A program made the translations under genes and the position numbers. The notes under the pieces were generated by a model that was not told the origin of the DNA, searched no databases, and saw only the letters and a program-made list of their open reading frames with translations. Source: Treponema sp. (GTDB taxonomy: Bacteria > Spirochaetota > Spirochaetia > Treponematales > Breznakiellaceae). From it: a stretch of 13,302 bases of DNA. Below are positions 1 to 7,151 of this stretch, piece after piece; the stretch's first letter is position 1, and every line of letters starts with the position of its first letter. Location: contig JAIROE010000005.1 of the NCBI GenBank assembly GCA_031257715.1, positions 1 through 13,302 on the forward strand, read 5' to 3'.

Positions 1-86
1 GTTCCAATGTACATACCGGGGCGTTCCCGTACCGGATCAAGGCCCTTCAGCACCTTGATATTTTGAGCCGAATAGCTGGAATTCAT
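1..86 (-). CDS. Type IIA topoisomerase B subunit (GyrB/ParE), N-terminal fragment
   Basis: The reverse strand from position 86 reads [15 protein letters not shown], then [13 protein letters not shown], and runs off the left edge after 28 codons. This is the start of the GHKL ATPase domain of GyrB/ParE proteins, which hydrolyse ATP to drive strand passage by the GyrA/ParC partner. The PGMYIG stretch is the family's N-terminal hallmark. Position beside dnaA favours GyrB, which is often encoded at the origin. The proline in GLDPVR is, as I recall, more typical of ParE, where GyrB usually has GLEAVR, so the paralogue cannot be settled from 28 residues. The gene is divergent from dnaA across the putative oriC. 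ATG at 86 fits the usual family start; the Shine-Dalgarno match is weak (GGGA close to the ATG). Confidence 0.85.
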   Translation of the reverse strand, partial: MNSSYSAQNIKVLKGLDPVRERPGMYIG

Positions 87-132
87 TTTCCCATTGTATT
101 CATCTTGAACAAAAAAGTAAAGATAACATACA

Positions 133-138
133 ATTATA
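133..138 (-). promoter_or_regulatory. Possible -10 element for the divergent topoisomerase gene
   Basis: Read on the reverse strand, 138 to 133 is a perfect TATAAT, about 47 bases upstream of the start codon at 86. At 17 bp spacing the -35 region would be TTCGGG, a poor match. The call rests on the -10 hexamer and the location only. Confidence 0.3.
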
Positions 139-216
139 ACTCCCATCCATGCCTGCCCGAATGTTGCGTATGTCTTCGGGCCGCGTGCACGGGGAAACAG
201 ATTGTCTTCACCGGCG

Positions 217-250
217 TGTGTACAACAAAATGTGCATAACTTGTGAATAA
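217..250 (-). promoter_or_regulatory. Tandem DnaA-box cluster
   Basis: The plus strand reads TGTGTACAA (217-225), TGTGCATAA (231-239) and TGTGAATAA (242-250). The last two are exact matches to the reverse complement of TTATNCACA, and their starts are 11 bp apart, about one helical turn. The first has one mismatch. All three point the same way, as does the box at 433-441. Confidence 0.65.
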
Positions 251-319
251 AAACGGTGTATTTTTACGGGTATGGGGGAAGAGGAAAACCCGAATGACAG
301 GAGGGCGGTATAATGTTAT

Positions 320-346
320 CTAATTCCTTATAATACAAGGAATTAG
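320..346. repeat. AT-rich perfect inverted repeat in oriC
   Basis: The arms CTAATTCCTT (320-329) and AAGGAATTAG (337-346) are perfectly complementary across a 7-base spacer, ATAATAC. No T-tract follows and the stem is not GC-rich, so it does not look like a terminator. Its place between DnaA boxes suggests a regulator-binding site or an unwinding-element structure; this is inference. Confidence 0.5.
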
Positions 347-372
347 CTTTATTTGTACTATTCAGGTATTAA

Positions 373-407
373 GGTAAAAGGATATTTTACCAAATTTATC
401 GTAAATT
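373..407. repeat. Two adjacent short inverted repeats in oriC
   Basis: GGTAAAA (373-379) pairs with TTTTACC (385-391) across 5 bases. Immediately after it, AATTTA (393-398) pairs with TAAATT (402-407) across TCG. Both are perfect and lie in the AT-rich part of the dnaA upstream region. Confidence 0.4.
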
Positions 408-413
408 GAGGGA

Positions 414-455
414 TTAAAAATTGATGTATCCTTGTGGATAATATGTTAATATTAT
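414..455 (+). promoter_or_regulatory. Candidate dnaA promoter overlapping a perfect DnaA box and an inverted repeat
   Basis: TTAAAA (414-419), a 17-bp spacer and GATAAT (437-442) form a plausible sigma-70 promoter that would start transcription near 449. The perfect DnaA box TGTGGATAA (433-441) covers most of the -10 element, which would allow DnaA to repress its own gene, a known mode of dnaA control. ATAATAT (438-444) and ATATTAT (449-455) form a perfect inverted repeat over the same stretch. The box is clear; the promoter assignment is inferred. Confidence 0.45.
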
Positions 456-475
456 AGCAGGAAAAGGGCATCTCG

Positions 476-1915
476 ATGGCGGAATGGGATTATAGAGCTT
501 TTTGGGAGGAATCAATACGTCAACTTCGCTCGGATCTGGGAGAACAGGATTTTAGCATCTGGCTCAACAAGCTGGAATATTCCGGGGGGACGGAAAAAGG
601 CATTACTATCGTAGTTCCTTCCAATTTTTACCGTGATGAAGTAAAAAAACGGTATCAAAACGCCATAGAAAATAAGATTCGAGAACTTTCAGGAAGGGAT
701 TTGGCCGTTCTTTTTGAGGTGATGTCAAAAAGGACCGAAACGGAGCCTGGCGAAGGGGAAAATTCCGGCCATTTTTCGGGCGCCGGAGAAAAAAGGACCG
801 TAAACACGCCGGATCGCCGGTCTTTGGGAGAGGAAAAATCCGTTCCGCATGGTGCGCTTCCAGCGGAAAAAAAGTCCCGCCATCCCCAGCTGCGGGAAGA
901 TTATTCCTTCAACAAATACGTTATCGGGGAAAACAACCTCTTTGCGGCCAATGCAGCCCTCGCCATAGGAAAAAATCCCGGAGTTACCTCGTATAACCCC
1001 TTCCTCATCTATGGCGGCGTCGGATTGGGTAAAACCCACCTCATGCAGGCCATTGGCAACTACATCCACGAAAACTCGAACGTCAAAATAATCTATATGT
1101 CGGCGGAAAATTTTACAAATGACTTCATAGAGGCCCTTCACGAACAGAAAATGACGGCCTTTCGCAATAAGTACCGTCATGTGGACGTTCTGCTTATCGA
1201 CGACATTCATTTTCTGGAAAAGAAGGACGGAACGCAGGAAGAGTTGTTTTATACTTTTGATGAACTATATCACGCAAAAAAACAGATAGTCTTTACCTGC
1301 GACAGGCCTGTTTCCGAGCTAAAAAACCTTACCGAAAGGCTGAAATCACGCTTTGAATGGGGCCTCAAGGTTGACCTTCAACCCCCGAATTTTGAAACCC
1401 GGTGCGCTATCCTCAAAAAAAAATGCGAAGATAAAAAAGTAAAGGTTCCCGATAATGTTACCTCCCTTATTGCCAACAAAATATCCACCAATGTCCGGGA
1501 TCTGGAAGGGGCCCTGAACACCCTTATAGCCTATTCGGAACTGGTCGGAAAGCCGGTTACCCTTGAAATAGCCCAACAACAGCTTAAAGACGTGTTTTTT
1601 CCAAAACAGTCGAGTATGTCTCTTGAAACAATAATACGGGTCGTAGCGGAAGATTTTCACCTTTCTCCCAATGACCTGAAAGGCAAGAAAAGAACGTCAA
1701 CCATCGTGTTTCCCCGACAGCTTGCCATGTTCATCGCCAGGGAAATTACCGAATATTCCACTACGGAAATAGGACAGACATTTGGAGGCCGGGATCACAC
1801 AACAGTCATGTATTCCTGTCAGAAGATAGAAGAACAAATACGATCAAACCCTACCCTGGATTCGACGATAGAAAGCCTTAAAAGAACCATCAAGGAATAC
1901 AATGCAAAAACATGA
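476..1915 (+). CDS. dnaA: Chromosomal replication initiator protein DnaA
   Basis: DnaA binds DnaA boxes at oriC, melts the origin as an ATP-bound filament and recruits the replicative helicase. The 479-residue protein is of normal length. Domain I is roughly residues 1-85 and includes the WDYRAFW and DFSIWL segments. A variable, charged linker follows (about 86-140). The AAA+ core has the Walker A motif GGVGLGKTH at 180-188, Walker B LLIDDIHF near 239-246, the sensor I segment FTCDRP at 273-278 and STNVRDLEGALN near 337-348. The C-terminal DNA-binding domain carries the DnaA signature GGRDHTTVMYS at 437-447. The start ATG at 476 lies 7 bases after a GGG within a purine-rich AGGAAAAGGG. The gene faces away from the topoisomerase gene and stands alone before dnaN. 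Confidence 0.98.
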   Translation: MAEWDYRAFWEESIRQLRSDLGEQDFSIWLNKLEYSGGTEKGITIVVPSNFYRDEVKKRYQNAIENKIRELSGRDLAVLFEVMSKRTETEPGEGENSGHFSGAGEKRTVNTPDRRSLGEEKSVPHGALPAEKKSRHPQLREDYSFNKYVIGENNLFAANAALAIGKNPGVTSYNPFLIYGGVGLGKTHLMQAIGNYIHENSNVKIIYMSAENFTNDFIEALHEQKMTAFRNKYRHVDVLLIDDIHFLEKKDGTQEELFYTFDELYHAKKQIVFTCDRPVSELKNLTERLKSRFEWGLKVDLQPPNFETRCAILKKKCEDKKVKVPDNVTSLIANKISTNVRDLEGALNTLIAYSELVGKPVTLEIAQQQLKDVFFPKQSSMSLETIIRVVAEDFHLSPNDLKGKKRTSTIVFPRQLAMFIAREITEYSTTEIGQTFGGRDHTTVMYSCQKIEEQIRSNPTLDSTIESLKRTIKEYNAKT

Positions 1916-2137
1916 AAAATTCTGTAAAGGTGTTTATAAATTCGGAATAAACAGTGTATAATTCCGTACGGGAAGGAAAAAGTGGAAAAACTTTTGCCAT
2001 TTTCATCAGGCTTGTTAATGGGCCAATTACAGATAATACAAACAATTAGCCCTGTTTTCCACATTTCGGGCATCCCTACTATTACTACTTCTATTTTATA
2101 TATATAATAGAGAGAGGGTGAGAGGAGTTCGATATAG
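1916..2137. other. dnaA-dnaN intergenic region with one DnaA-box-like site
   Basis: This 222-bp gap has no gene. TTTTCCACA at 2055-2063 differs from the DnaA box TTATCCACA at one position, so the origin may be bipartite around dnaA. A TATAAT at 1957-1962 with TTTATA 18 bp upstream is a weak promoter candidate for dnaN. The stretch 2091-2110 is almost entirely A and T and imperfectly palindromic (CTATT/AATAG ends), and it contains a second TATAAT at 2103-2108 with no recognisable -35. Confidence 0.45.
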
Positions 2138-3238
2138 ATGAAATTTATCTGTGATAGAAGCATGCTTCTTAAGGAAATAACCGTAGCCCAGGAAATTATT
2201 GCCTCCAAAAATGCCATTTCCATACTGTCAAATATCTATTTGAACGTGGAAAATGATACCCTTACCATCAAGGCGACTGATACAAGGGTTAATTTTGAGA
2301 CAAAAATCCCGGTTACGGCCATGGAAGAGGGATCAACTACGGTTTTTGGTGAAAAATTTTTGGGAATTCTCAGTTCAATCCCCGAAGGGGATCTGGAATT
2401 TGAACAAAACGAGGCAAAAATAGTCATAAAACCGTCGCTTAAAAAAGTACGTTTTCAGCTTAAAAGCATAGCATCCGATAAATATCCGCCGTTTCCTGTT
2501 TCAAACGCCCCTTTTTTTGATATTCCGGTGAAGGATTTGAAGGATATGATTACGCATACCGTTTTTGCCGTGTCTGACGATGAAACACGGTACTTTATGA
2601 ACGGTGTATTTTTTGAAAAAGAAGGCGGCAAACTTATCATGGTTGCCACTGATGGCCGCCGTCTTGCCTATTTTGGAAAGGATGCCGGTGAGGGTATCGA
2701 TGACTTTGCCGGGGTCATTGTTCCGCCCAAGGTACTCAATATTATAACAAAGAGAGCGGGGAGTGAAGGATCCGTCGGGATTTCCGTAACCGACAAAACT
2801 CTTTTCATACGGTTTGGATCCTACAATCTTTCCTCTATACTCATTGAAGGACAATTTCCCAATTACCGCCGGGTTATTCCTGAAAGCCAGAATAACACCA
2901 TTACGGTGAACCGCCTTGAAATTCTGGATGCGTTAAAAAGGGTTTCACTCATGGTGGAGTTGAAATCCCATAGGGTATATCTTGGCGTTAATTCCGGCGT
3001 CATGTCCGTTTATTCGGATGAAAACGATATAGGCACGGCAAAGGAAGAGATCCCATGTAAATATGACAGCGAAGAAGTTTCTCTGGCCCTCAATTACCGT
3101 TACATTGAAGATCCTCTTAAAGTCATGGAAGATGAAGAAATTGTCATTCGTTTTGGAGACCCTGCAAAAGCGATAACCATTGTACCTGTTCCCGAAAAGG
3201 AATTTTTTCACATCATAATGCCCATGCAGATGGATTGA
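2138..3238 (+). CDS. dnaN: DNA polymerase III sliding clamp, beta subunit
   Basis: The beta clamp is a ring-shaped dimer that holds DNA polymerase III on DNA and provides a docking site for many repair and replication proteins. The 366-residue length equals that of classical clamps. Recognisable blocks are the start MKFICDRSMLLKEI, the ATDGRRLA stretch around 170-177 (TDGHRLA in many bacteria), the FPNYRRVIP segment at 240-248, and the C-terminal MPMQMD that helps form the partner-binding pocket. ATG at 2138 has GAGGAG 10 bases upstream. The stop codon overlaps the recF start by one base (TGATG), so recF is probably translationally coupled. Confidence 0.98.
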   Translation: MKFICDRSMLLKEITVAQEIIASKNAISILSNIYLNVENDTLTIKATDTRVNFETKIPVTAMEEGSTTVFGEKFLGILSSIPEGDLEFEQNEAKIVIKPSLKKVRFQLKSIASDKYPPFPVSNAPFFDIPVKDLKDMITHTVFAVSDDETRYFMNGVFFEKEGGKLIMVATDGRRLAYFGKDAGEGIDDFAGVIVPPKVLNIITKRAGSEGSVGISVTDKTLFIRFGSYNLSSILIEGQFPNYRRVIPESQNNTITVNRLEILDALKRVSLMVELKSHRVYLGVNSGVMSVYSDENDIGTAKEEIPCKYDSEEVSLALNYRYIEDPLKVMEDEEIVIRFGDPAKAITIVPVPEKEFFHIIMPMQMD

Positions 3239-4341
3239 TGATCCTCAAGACCGTAAGGACCGTTTGTTTCAGAAATCTTGCCGATGCTGAAACCGAAACA
3301 GGAGAGAAAAATATATTTCTTGTAGGTCAAAACGGGCAGGGAAAAACCAATTTTCTTGAGGCCGTTTATTATGCTTCCTATGCGTCGTCTTTCCGGGGCG
3401 TACGGGACAGCGATATTGCCCGGATCGGAGAAAAAGATTTTTCGGCTTCGGTAAAAACAGCGGAAGCCGCCTGTACGTCTGTGCTGGTTAAATTTGAGGA
3501 AGGAAAAAAAACCGTCTTTATAGACGGTAAAAAGTCTTTGGACAGAAAGGACCTGCCCGAACTGGTTCCCTGTATTATTTTTTGTCATGAAGATATGGAA
3601 TTTGTTTCGGGAAGTCCCGAACGGCGGCGCTGGTTTTTTGATCAGAGTTTGAGCCTTTACGATCCGGTTTATCTGGAGGATTTCCGCCGTTACCGCCGTG
3701 TTTTAAGATCCCGCAACACTTTGCTCAGGGAAGCGTTTGTCCACGAACGGGAATCAATGCTGAGAACCCTGGATTTGCAGCTCGTTTCCTGCGGTCTTCG
3801 TCTCATGGAAAAAAGGGAAGGCGCCGTAAAGCTCTTTTCACAGATTTTTGAGCCCCTTTATGAAGAAGTAACCGGCATAGACGGCATTTCGATCCGTTAC
3901 GCTTCGTCCTGGAAGGAAAAAGACGAGGATGCCCTTGCCGCCTTCCTTTTGGGAAAACGGGAAGCTGAACTTGCCGCAGGCGTCTCCCTTTCGGGTCCCC
4001 ACCGGGACAGGTATACTTTTGTAAGAAATCACGCTACGGAATTTGCGGGAAACGCCTCCACAGGCCAGCGCCGCCTTCTTGCCCTGCTCCTTAGAATAGC
4101 CCAGGCCCGCCGTTTTTCCGATATGACCGGAAAAAGGCCGGTTCTTCTTCTGGACGATGTTCTCCTGGAAATGGACGGCGAAAAGCGGTGGAAGTTTCTT
4201 TCCGTCATGCCCGATTACGATCAGGCCTTTTTTACTTTTCTTCCCGAAGAGTCCTATGAAGACTACAAAAGACCCGGAACCCTGGTGTACCGCGTCAACG
4301 GGGGTGTCCTTTTCCCCGGCACGACACGAGGAAAAACGTGA
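3238..4341 (+). CDS. recF: DNA replication and repair protein RecF
   Basis: RecF is an SMC/ABC-type ATPase that, with RecO and RecR, loads RecA at single-strand gaps. From the ATG at 3238 it has 367 residues, the usual size. It shows Walker A GQNGQGKT at 30-37, LSGPHRD at 251-257, the ABC-signature-like STGQRRLLAL at 274-283 and Walker B VLLLDDVLLEMD at 302-313. A TTG one codon upstream (3235) could also open the frame, but the ATG overlaps the dnaN stop as TGATG, the typical coupled arrangement, so ATG is preferred. The stop overlaps the next gene's GTG by four bases (GTGA). The order dnaN-recF is widespread at bacterial origins. Confidence 0.97.
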   Translation: MILKTVRTVCFRNLADAETETGEKNIFLVGQNGQGKTNFLEAVYYASYASSFRGVRDSDIARIGEKDFSASVKTAEAACTSVLVKFEEGKKTVFIDGKKSLDRKDLPELVPCIIFCHEDMEFVSGSPERRRWFFDQSLSLYDPVYLEDFRRYRRVLRSRNTLLREAFVHERESMLRTLDLQLVSCGLRLMEKREGAVKLFSQIFEPLYEEVTGIDGISIRYASSWKEKDEDALAAFLLGKREAELAAGVSLSGPHRDRYTFVRNHATEFAGNASTGQRRLLALLLRIAQARRFSDMTGKRPVLLLDDVLLEMDGEKRWKFLSVMPDYDQAFFTFLPEESYEDYKRPGTLVYRVNGGVLFPGTTRGKT

Positions 4342-4670
4342 GAACGGCCGGGGAACTGCTTCCCATTATTCTGGAAAAGATTACCGGAAAAGCCCGGGAC
4401 TACTCGGCAATGTCCTCGTCGTGGGCCGAAATTACCGAAAAAAACAGAATGCCGGCTGCTGCGGATCATTCCCGTGTTCTGGATCTGGATCGGGGCGTAC
4501 TTCAGATTGAAACGGATCATCCTGGCTGGCTCCAGATCTTTCAGATTAAGCAGGAAGCCATCCTTACGGATATACGGGCGCGTTTTCCGAAACTCGCAAT
4601 CACGGGAATTTCTTTTCGCTTGAGCCGCGGTCCGCTTTCGGGGCTCGAAGGCGGACATACCGCACAATAA
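4338..4670 (+). CDS. DUF721 (DciA-like) protein
   Basis: This 110-residue protein begins at GTG 4338, overlapping the recF stop by four bases. Its pattern matches the DUF721 family: an N-terminal helix with LLPIILEKI, the SSWAEITEKNRM segment, a strand-rich LDLDRGVLQIETDHPGWLQIF section near 52-72, a helix with QEAILTDIRARFP, and a final strand ending in ITGISFRL. DUF721 includes DciA, the helicase loader or operator of bacteria lacking DnaC or DnaI, whose core is a KH-like fold. A gene of this family follows recF in treponemes and other bacteria, so a role in DnaB handling at the origin is plausible. The loader function is inferred from family and position, not from any catalytic motif. Confidence 0.8.
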   Translation: MRTAGELLPIILEKITGKARDYSAMSSSWAEITEKNRMPAAADHSRVLDLDRGVLQIETDHPGWLQIFQIKQEAILTDIRARFPKLAITGISFRLSRGPLSGLEGGHTAQ

Positions 4671-5635
4671 TGTACTCCCTTTACCGTTCCTGCGCCCTTT
4701 GCCCCAGAAATTGCGGCGTGGACCGTGCCGGAGGCCTGCGGGGATACTGCGGGGAAACGGCGGAACTCCGCGCTGCTTCGGCAGTCATCCATTACGGCGA
4801 GGAACCCCCGGTCTCGGGAAAGGGCGGTTCGGGGGCCATTTTCATTACCGGCTGCAACTTGGGCTGCCCGTTCTGCCAAAACGCCCGGATTTCGGGGGCC
4901 CGGCGGGCTGGAGGGGAAAGTCCGCGCGCCCTGGGCCGGATCATAGGGACTGAAGAATTTGTGGACATCTGCCGTGCCCTTGAAAGAAAGGGGGCGGAAA
5001 ACATCAATCTGGTTACCGGAAGCCACGCCATACCCGCTCTGGCCGCCGGTCTTGATGCGGCGCGGCGCGCGGGGCTTACCATCCCGGCGCTCTGGAACAC
5101 TTCATCCTATGAAAGCCCGGCCGCTCTTGAAATCCTCAAAAACCGCATTGACATGTACCTTCCCGATCTCAAAACCCTGGACAGGGACACCGCCGCCGGG
5201 CTTTTCGGCGCCCCCGATTACGGTGAACATGCCGCCGCGGCCATCCGCAAAATGATGGAATACCGGCCTTCGCGGGTAATTATCCGTCACCTCATCCTCC
5301 CCGGCCGCCTTGAATCTACCCGCGGGGTGCTCCGCTGGTTTGCCGAACATGCCCGTGGCAGGGCCCTCCTGTCGCTCATGACCCAGTTCACCCACGTGCC
5401 CCCCGCCGCCCCGAACCGTCCCCTTAACCGGAAGGAATACGACACGGCGCGCATGGGGCTTGTAGAATTCGGCATAGAAGACGGCTTTTTTCAGGAGTTT
5501 CAGGCCGAAGGCCACCCGCCTGCCCTGCTGCCGGACTTCACAATCTCCAATCCCTTTCGCGTTCCCCCCGGCGATCCGCCCCTTGCGGACCCGGTCTGGC
5601 ATTGGCGGGACGGTTTTTGCGGGGCCACGCGGTAA
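4670..5635 (+). CDS. Radical SAM protein, PflX-type (COG1313-like)
   Basis: The 321-residue protein has the radical SAM cluster motif CNLGCPFC (CxxxCxxC, Cys62/66/69), which binds a 4Fe-4S cluster that cleaves S-adenosylmethionine. Ahead of it lie four further cysteines in CALCPRNC (Cys8, 11, 15) and GYCG (Cys27), then HYGEEPPVSG and GSGAIFITGCNLGCPFCQN. This arrangement is typical of the PflX group, annotated as pyruvate-formate-lyase-activating-enzyme-like; the true substrate is generally unknown. Later conserved-looking segments are NLVTGSH, the DMYLPDLKT region and RHLILPG. Its ATG overlaps the DUF721 stop by one base (TAATG), the fourth link of a coupled chain from dnaN. No glycyl radical enzyme is encoded in the window, so the target cannot be inferred from the context. 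Confidence 0.85.
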   Translation: MYSLYRSCALCPRNCGVDRAGGLRGYCGETAELRAASAVIHYGEEPPVSGKGGSGAIFITGCNLGCPFCQNARISGARRAGGESPRALGRIIGTEEFVDICRALERKGAENINLVTGSHAIPALAAGLDAARRAGLTIPALWNTSSYESPAALEILKNRIDMYLPDLKTLDRDTAAGLFGAPDYGEHAAAAIRKMMEYRPSRVIIRHLILPGRLESTRGVLRWFAEHARGRALLSLMTQFTHVPPAAPNRPLNRKEYDTARMGLVEFGIEDGFFQEFQAEGHPPALLPDFTISNPFRVPPGDPPLADPVWHWRDGFCGATR

Positions 5636-5810
5636 TTTTCCCCCTTTTCAGGGGCGGATTCGCTCAGGCGCGTGGTTTCGGGGATTTCCCGCGCGTCCTT
5701 TGGCTGCAGGCATTCGACAAAATGAACAATTTCCTGCCGGCAGCCGGCGGGAAGTCTTTTTGTTTACCGGGCTTTTCGCGGATTTGGCGTGTTTTTTGCA
5801 AAAATCCGCT

Positions 5811-5999
5811 GTGGAAAAACCGGAATTTTTCAGGGAAAACAGGAAAATTTCCATGGAAAACAAGAGAATTTCTCGGGAAAAAACAAAAATTTCCCAGGAA
5901 AATGAAAAAATTTCTATGGAAAAAATAAAAATTTCCATGGAAAAAATCGGATTTTCCGGGAAAAAAATGAAGCGTTCCGGGGAACGGCGGTATCCCCGG
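5811..5999. repeat. 21-bp tandem array 1 (about nine degenerate units) with dyad-symmetric cores
   Basis: Nine 21-bp units follow each other without any insertion or deletion. Unit junctions carry a dyad of the form TTTCC-NN-GGAAA, perfect as TTTCCATGGAAA at about 5848-5859 and 5932-5943. Centres fall every 21 bp from 5832.5 to 5979.5, that is two helical turns apart, so all dyads face the same side of the DNA. The last junction is CGTTCC-GG-GGAACG, where both arms have changed together. Because 21 is a multiple of three, both strands stay open: the plus strand would encode heptads such as MEKIKIS. That plus-strand frame begins inside the radical SAM gene and has no good start signal, so I do not call it a gene. 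Confidence 0.8.
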
Positions 6000-6075
6000 A
6001 AAAGCGGGCCCACGCTCCCGCAGGCCGGAGTGCGGGGAGGGGTACGCCGTCCGGGGGTTCCCGATGGGTACTTCA

Positions 6076-6104
6076 TTGAAAAAAACCGCGCTATAGTGTA
6101 GTAT
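6076..6104 (+). promoter_or_regulatory. Candidate promoter for the DUF2804 operon
   Basis: TTGAAA (6076-6081), a 17-bp spacer and TAGTAT (6099-6104) resemble a sigma-70 promoter. A start about 7 bases after the -10 would fall at the GTG start codon at 6111, which would make the transcript leaderless or nearly so. An alternative -10, TATAGT at 6092-6097, lacks a -35 at correct distance. Confidence 0.45.
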
Positions 6105-6110
6105 GGACTT

Positions 6111-7148
6111 GTGTATACACGTGAAATTCAGGAGCCCCGCGCTTCGCCGATAGAAAATGGTGTGTTGTTACAGGGAACCTGGACCAGCGCCTTTCGGGAG
6201 GTGGACCTTCTGGATATCCGCTATCCCCTGCCCAGGTGGATGCGGGATTCACGGCTGAAGGAATGGGAAACTTTCTTTATAGGGGATGACCGTTTCTTTC
6301 TTGCATCTGTGTTGTGCAATGTCAAGCTGTACCGCTTTGCCCGTGTGTTCCTGTATGACAGGGAAAACAGGGAGAAACTTCTCTTCTGGAAGGTCATGCC
6401 CTTTGCCGGCAGGCCTTTTCCCCGCGGGCTGGCGAACGATTCCATTGATTCGCGGTCCTACGGATTCTTCTTTCGTATCCACAACTGGTTTGACGCGGAC
6501 ACCATCAAGCTTGATTTGGATATAGAAGCGGCGCGGCGGCGGCCTTCCTTTACCGCCCATGCCGAATTTGATCTTGACGGCCGGCGCTGTACTCCCATGG
6601 TGGTCTCTTTGGCCCTTTCCGATTGGCGCGGCATGTACGCCTTCAAGGCGCTGACTTGGGTGCGGGGGGATATGGTTTTTGGGGGGAAACACATTTCTTT
6701 TGATCCGGCAAGAACTTCGGGGATTGTGATGGACGCCAAGGGATTTTTCCCGTATCGTATGCAGTCCGTCTGGTGCAGCGCCGCGGGTTTTGACGATAAA
6801 GGGCGGCGTTTTGGTTTCAGCATTGCCGAAAGCCTGGCGAGGGAGCCGAACAAAAACAACGAAAATGCCCTCTGGGTGGAAAACGAACTTTCGCCGCTGC
6901 CGCCGGTCCGCATTACCATGCCCGGCGGGATCAATTCCGACTGGATCATACAGGATGTGGAAGGCATGGTGGATCTGGTATTTACTCCCCAAGAGCAGAA
7001 CCGGAGCAAGGCGAATCTGATCTTTACCAGTGTTGATTACGAGATGCCGCTGGGCGTGTACAACGGCATGCTGGCGACTTCCCGAGGGGAACAGATACCG
7101 GTGCGCGGGCTTTGGGGCGCCGGCGAGCGTATTTATTTACGGGTGTAA
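6111..7148 (+). CDS. DUF2804 family protein
   Basis: The 345-residue protein resembles the DUF2804 family, whose function is not known. The N-terminal REIQEPRASPIENGVLLQGTW matches the family's usual opening, which supports the GTG start at 6111 despite the absence of a clear Shine-Dalgarno sequence; an in-frame stop at 6099 excludes anything further upstream. The rest is rich in aromatic residues and strands, including FFFRIHNWFDADTIKLDLDI, SDWRGMYAFKAL and KGFFPYRMQSVW, consistent with a beta-rich soluble fold. No signal peptide or membrane segment is visible. The stop is 3 bases before the next gene, so the two are likely co-transcribed. The recognition comes from pattern memory and should be confirmed by a profile search. 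Confidence 0.7.
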   Translation: MYTREIQEPRASPIENGVLLQGTWTSAFREVDLLDIRYPLPRWMRDSRLKEWETFFIGDDRFFLASVLCNVKLYRFARVFLYDRENREKLLFWKVMPFAGRPFPRGLANDSIDSRSYGFFFRIHNWFDADTIKLDLDIEAARRRPSFTAHAEFDLDGRRCTPMVVSLALSDWRGMYAFKALTWVRGDMVFGGKHISFDPARTSGIVMDAKGFFPYRMQSVWCSAAGFDDKGRRFGFSIAESLAREPNKNNENALWVENELSPLPPVRITMPGGINSDWIIQDVEGMVDLVFTPQEQNRSKANLIFTSVDYEMPLGVYNGMLATSRGEQIPVRGLWGAGERIYLRV

Positions 7149-7151
7149 AAG

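Larger units (their letters stand above)
87..475. other. oriC: Putative chromosomal replication origin (oriC), dnaA upstream region
   Basis: This 389-bp gene-free interval lies between the divergent topoisomerase gene and dnaA. It contains three sites fitting the DnaA-box consensus TTATNCACA on the reverse strand (231-239, 242-250 and 433-441), plus a one-mismatch site at 217-225. Between the tandem cluster and the last box lies an AT-rich stretch (about 309-455) with four short perfect inverted repeats, a reasonable candidate for the DNA unwinding element. Boxes, AT-rich DNA and an adjacent dnaA are the standard layout of bacterial origins. The exact unwinding site cannot be read from sequence alone. 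Confidence 0.75.
5636..6110. other. 475-bp gap between the radical SAM gene and the DUF2804 gene
   Basis: Apart from array 1 (5811-5999), this stretch contains a weak hairpin just after the radical SAM stop (CCCC at 5641-5644 with GGGG at 5651-5654, no T-tract), a GC-rich patch at about 6000-6065, and a promoter-like sequence at its right end. I see no RNA gene and no convincing protein gene. Confidence 0.5.

Noticed and set aside
83..103. Six-codon reverse-strand frame (MNTMGK) overlapping the topoisomerase start as ATGA
   Set aside because: It has no Shine-Dalgarno sequence and is short enough to occur by chance; a leader-peptide role cannot be supported.
309..314. Perfect TATAAT in the oriC region as a promoter
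   Set aside because: No acceptable -35 lies 15-19 bp upstream; it is more likely part of the AT-rich origin DNA.
3235..3240. TTG at 3235 as the recF start
   Set aside because: The ATG at 3238 gives the standard TGATG overlap with dnaN and starts at the expected first residue of RecF.
5641..5654. Intrinsic terminator after the radical SAM gene
   Set aside because: Only a 4-bp GC stem with no following T-tract.
5583..6101. 172-codon plus-strand frame through array 1
   Set aside because: It begins inside the radical SAM gene in another frame, has no convincing ribosome binding site, and stays open mainly because the repeat period is a multiple of three.
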